Below, one piece after another: positions 14,625-16,613 of a stretch of DNA of 16,613 bases. Every line of letters starts with the position of its first letter. The first letter of the stretch is position 1. The stretch comes from an uncultured Christensenellaceae bacterium. GTDB taxonomy: Bacteria > Bacillota > Clostridia > Christensenellales > Pumilibacteraceae. The translations under genes were made by a program, and so were the position numbers. The notes beneath the pieces were generated by a model. That model had not been told where the DNA came from. It worked only from the letters and a program-made list of their open reading frames with translations, and searched no databases. The stretch covers positions 1 to 16,613 of the forward strand of contig CAJUNM010000033.1 of the NCBI GenBank assembly GCA_910587805.1. Reading direction: 5' to 3'.

Positions 14625-15302
14625 TTATATAATATTTTTGGAAATCTTTATCACCGCGCGCTTTTCTATGCGCGAAACGTACGAGCGCGATATGCCGAGC
14701 ATACCCGCGACCTGCGACTGCGTGTACGCTTCGCCGCCGTCGAGCCCGTAACGGCGCTCTATGATGGTGCGTTCGGTGTCGGGCAATTCTTTTACCGCTT
14801 GTTTTATCTTTTCGAGAACAATGCCGTTTTCGATTTTTTCGTAACCGTTTTCGGGCTGAGGTATAACGTCCATGAGCGCCACGTCGTTTCCGTCTTTATC
14901 TGTGCCGACCGACTCGAAAAGGCTCATTGCGGCGCGGTGTTTTTTATTCGCGCGTATGTACATGAGTATTTCATTCTCTATACACTTTGCGGCATATGTG
15001 GTGAGCTGACAGCCTTTTTCCGGCTCGAACGTTTCGATGCCTTTGATCAGTCCGATACTGCCGACGCTTATAAGATCGTCGGCTTCGCCCGCATTGTTGT
15101 ATTTTTTCACGATGTGCGCTACGAGACGGAGATTATGCTTTACGAGAATATCGTACGCTTCGCGGTCGCCGTTTTTGTACATGGCGAAATATTCGCGCTC
15201 TTTTTCGGGACTCAACGGTTTCGGGAACGAGCCGTTGTTGTTCACGAACGACGTAAAAAAGAATATTCTGGACAAAAAAGCCATAAAGGTCTCGAAAATC
15301 AT
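14625..15302 (-). CDS. sigK: RNA polymerase sporulation sigma factor, sigma-K type
   Basis: A 225-residue sigma-70 family factor for late mother-cell gene expression in sporulation. Region 2 contains HNLRLVAHIVKKY (from residue 56), DDLISVGSIGLIKGIETF (75-92) and LTTYAAKCIENEILMYIRA. The region 4.2 helix-turn-helix, with SQVAGMLGISRSYVSRIEKRA, lies at about 196-216. The wording matches Bacillus sigma-K more closely than sigma-E. The ATG at 15302 was chosen because GAGG ends 6 nt upstream. The frame stays open to 15443, but only through a TTG with family-unlike residues. Residues 1-20 are hydrophobic (LSRIFFFTSF) and align with the Bacillus pro-sequence before NNxxFPxPLS, so an inactive pro-form cleaved by an SpoIVFB-like protease is possible. 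The gene is intact, with no element interrupting it. Confidence 0.92.
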   Translation of the reverse strand: MIFETFMAFLSRIFFFTSFVNNNGSFPKPLSPEKEREYFAMYKNGDREAYDILVKHNLRLVAHIVKKYNNAGEADDLISVGSIGLIKGIETFEPEKGCQLTTYAAKCIENEILMYIRANKKHRAAMSLFESVGTDKDGNDVALMDVIPQPENGYEKIENGIVLEKIKQAVKELPDTERTIIERRYGLDGGEAYTQSQVAGMLGISRSYVSRIEKRAVIKISKNII

Positions 15303-15412
15303 AAAACGCCTCGATTTTTGATTTGAAAATATTGCGTGTTTCGACGGGCATGACCGCTTTGTCGGGTGCGGGTTAATATGTATATGACGAAGAATGTCGA
15401 ATTTTGCCTGTC

Positions 15413-15428
15413 CGCGAAAATATTCGCG
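15413..15428. promoter_or_regulatory. Short inverted repeat in the sigK upstream region
   Basis: CGCGAA and TTCGCG flank a 4-nt AATA spacer. The site lies just downstream of the predicted sigK transcription start, so it could be an mRNA leader hairpin or a regulator site. A GGACAGGC core resembling the SpoIIID box overlaps its edge on the minus strand (15413-15406). Confidence 0.3.
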
Positions 15429-15442
15429 AGCATAAAAAGTCA

Positions 15443-15473
15443 AGTGTATATGAAGTGATTATAATGAATATGC
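15443..15473 (-). promoter_or_regulatory. Possible sigma-E-type promoter of sigK
   Basis: On the minus strand GCATATT (15473-15467) fits the sigma-E -35 consensus KMATATT. TATACACT (15450-15443) differs at one position from CATACAMT. The spacer is 16 bp, slightly longer than usual. Transcription would start about 130 nt before the chosen ATG. In Bacillus, sigK is transcribed by sigma-E with SpoIIID, so the match is functionally sensible. Confidence 0.45.
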
Positions 15474-15496
15474 GAGCAGTTTTATCGGCGCAAAAA

Positions 15497-15743
15497 CGAG
15501 GTAAAGTTTCCTTGCATACTTCTTTTTCAAAAGTTGCGCACGCAGGTAAAAAAACAAATAGTTATAGAAAGAGTAAGTAATTTATATCATAACAAAATCA
15601 AGTTAAAGTTTTCTTGTCTACTTCTTTTCCAAAAGTTGTGTATGCGGTTAAAAACAAATAATTGTATAGAAAGAGTAGTAATTTATATCGTAATAAAATC
15701 AAGTTAAAGTTTTCTTGCCTACTTCTTTTCCAAAAGAAGTAGG
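15497..15743. repeat. Degenerate tandem repeat, 101-102 bp unit, about 2.4 copies
   Basis: Copy 1 is 15497-15598, copy 2 is 15599-15699 and a partial copy 3 begins at 15700. Copies 1 and 2 share the whole unit, including TATAGAAAGAGT and AGTAATTTATATC, at roughly 80% identity by eye. Copies 2 and 3 differ at one base over their first 37. Copy 3 leaves the pattern after AAAAG and completes a perfect hairpin instead. No reading frame or spacer structure is seen. Confidence 0.85.
15718..15743. repeat. Perfect 12-bp inverted repeat with 2-nt loop at the end of the tandem repeat
   Basis: CCTACTTCTTTT (15718-15729) and AAAAGAAGTAGG (15732-15743) are exact reverse complements separated by CC. The equivalent sites in copies 1 and 2 keep only the inner CTTTT/AAAAG part. 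No T tract follows on either strand, so it is not an ordinary terminator. It sits 9 nt upstream of the next gene's -35 box. Confidence 0.85.
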
Positions 15744-15752
15744 TTAAAATTC

Positions 15753-15781
15753 TTGCAATTGCCGAAAATAAATGCTACAAT
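15753..15781 (+). promoter_or_regulatory. Sigma-A-like promoter of the membrane glycosyltransferase-like gene
   Basis: TTGCAA (15753-15758), a 17-bp spacer and TACAAT (15776-15781) give a start near 15788 and a leader of about 114 nt. GCCGAAA (15761-15767) and TTTCGGC (15802-15808) form an inverted repeat around the -10 box and start site. Confidence 0.65.
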
Positions 15782-15901
15782 ATGAACTATCAAGCAATCG
15801 GTTTCGGCGAATAATATTCCCGTTGCTTGCGCGCTTGTTCGATTGAGTCCTAAGTAAAATGCCCGCATAATGTTGTCGGGTAGGCTAAAGAGGTTGGAAT
15901 T

Positions 15902-16576
15902 TTGATATTTTTGTCGCAGAACGGAATAACGTCGGTCGCATCCGACGTGACGGTGGTGTTGTTTCTCGTGCTCATGACGATCGGTACGATACTTGCCGTC
16001 ATATATTTTTTATGTAAGTATTCGCAAGACGGTTCGCCCGTACGCAAAAAAAAGAGCGTTATCGCGATAATAATTGCAGTGGGCGCGGCTGTAAGGATCA
16101 TATTTGCTATGTGCATACGCGGGTACAGAGAGGATTACGATCTGTTCGCCGATATGTTCAAACACCTCGGCGCAGAGGGTCTGGACGGTTACTATACCGG
16201 CAAGCCCGACGCCGTGCTGTACCCGTTGGTGTACGTCGTATATTTGCTGTTTGGCGGAATATCTTACGTAACGGGTCTTTCCGATTTTGCGCTCGGCGCT
16301 CAATTCATGATAAAACTCCCGCTTATTGCGGCGGATATTCTGATAGCGTACGGTATATATAAGATAGCGCGCAAATACTTTAACGAGCGTACGGCGCTCG
16401 TACTGTTCGCGTTTGTGTGCGCTTGTCCCGCGTTTTTCATTGCGTCTGCCGTTTGGACTTCGCCCATAGTGTTTACGGCGCTGTTTGCGGTATGGGGTTG
16501 TTATTTTCTCGCGCGCAAAAAGTACGGCTTGACGATAGGTTTTTTTACGGCGGCTGCGTTTGCCCTACCGGTCTAA
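15902..16576 (+). CDS. Multi-spanning membrane protein resembling Gpi18/COG5542 glycosyltransferases, truncated at the contig edge
   Basis: Only 224 residues are read before a TAA 37 nt from the window end. The TTG start has AAGAGG 8 nt upstream. Hydrophobic segments lie near residues 16-38, 52-72, 103-125, 132-153 and 160 onward, with a positive RKKK loop after the first. The pattern R-G-x-x-x-D-x-x-x-F just after the second helix, GxYTGKP further on, and IKLPLIAADILIAYGIYKIARKY resemble bacterial Gpi18-like GT-C glycosyltransferases, which use lipid-linked sugars outside the membrane. Those proteins are usually about twice as long or more. Here the usual WGQxD after the fifth helix reads WTSPI. 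The protein is therefore divergent, broken, or both. The last ~50 bases may be a misjoined contig end. Confidence 0.6.
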   Translation: MIFLSQNGITSVASDVTVVLFLVLMTIGTILAVIYFLCKYSQDGSPVRKKKSVIAIIIAVGAAVRIIFAMCIRGYREDYDLFADMFKHLGAEGLDGYYTGKPDAVLYPLVYVVYLLFGGISYVTGLSDFALGAQFMIKLPLIAADILIAYGIYKIARKYFNERTALVLFAFVCACPAFFIASAVWTSPIVFTALFAVWGCYFLARKKYGLTIGFFTAAAFALPV

Positions 16577-16613
16577 AGTTTTGAGATTCCTGGGGTTTGA
16601 ACATGCTCTGTCT

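Larger units (their letters stand above)
15444..15900. other. Non-coding interval between sigK and the glycosyltransferase-like gene
   Basis: About 460 bp between divergent genes, markedly more AT-rich than the flanking coding DNA. It holds the sigK promoter candidate, the 101-102 bp tandem repeat with its terminal hairpin, and the downstream sigma-A promoter with leader. No coding frame with a ribosome binding site, and no tRNA, is visible. Confidence 0.75.

Noticed and set aside
15303..15443. N-terminal extension of sigma-K from a TTG at 15443
   Set aside because: The 47 extra residues do not resemble sigma-K, the predicted promoter overlaps that TTG, and a well-spaced GAGG precedes the ATG at 15302.
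15497..15743. CRISPR array
   Set aside because: There are only 2.4 diverged copies of a 101-102 bp unit placed directly in tandem, with no short direct repeats and no spacers.
15718..15743. Intrinsic terminator at the 12-bp hairpin
   Set aside because: There is no T tract after the stem on either strand, and no gene ends nearby.
15861..15885. Riboswitch or attenuator in the leader of the membrane-protein gene
   Set aside because: Only a short CCCG/CGGG pairing was found, with no recognisable aptamer and no terminator.

Overview
This 16.6 kb window looks like one contig from a spore-forming Gram-positive bacterium, most likely an uncultured Clostridia-type Firmicute. The support is an RNase J gene, a class A RNase P RNA, a sporulation sigma factor closest to sigma-K, GGAGG-type ribosome binding sites, sigma-A-like promoters and AT-rich intergenic DNA between genes of moderate GC. 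No finer taxonomic call can be made from the sequence. Both ends look like contig ends: the left end lies inside a glycine-rich GGC-repeat coding tract, and the right end breaks a membrane protein.

Layout. (1) Positions 3-11003 (+) hold the last 3,666 codons of one giant gene with no start in the window. It encodes a glycine-rich segment, then more than 3,300 residues of cadherin/Ig-like modules joined by recurring V-x-N-x-x-P linkers, then one transmembrane helix and a short charged and proline/glutamine-rich cytoplasmic tail. A strong intrinsic terminator follows. (2) Positions 11055-14138 hold a promoter region, RNase J (TTG start) and, directly abutting it, a U32-family protein of the tRNA-hydroxylation (TrhP) type. 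(3) Positions about 14191-14571 hold rnpB with its own promoter and terminator. (4) Positions 14625-15302 (-) hold sigK, convergent with rnpB and possibly preceded by a sigma-E-type promoter. (5) Positions 15444-15900 are non-coding and contain a degenerate 101-102 bp tandem repeat ending in a perfect 12-bp hairpin, then a sigma-A promoter and leader. (6) Positions 15902-16576 (+) hold the 5' part of a multi-spanning membrane protein resembling Gpi18/COG5542-type glycosyltransferases, broken at the contig edge.

How the genes fit together. RNase J, the TrhP-like enzyme and RNase P RNA form a compact RNA-metabolism block covering mRNA turnover and processing, tRNA wobble modification and tRNA 5' maturation. 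The giant protein is a membrane-anchored cell-surface molecule, probably an adhesin or structural surface protein. It is the least described element here. I found no CRISPR array, insertion sequence, phage gene or defence system, so the 'undescribed system' candidate, if any, is this surface protein. The other observations concern regulatory DNA and repeats.
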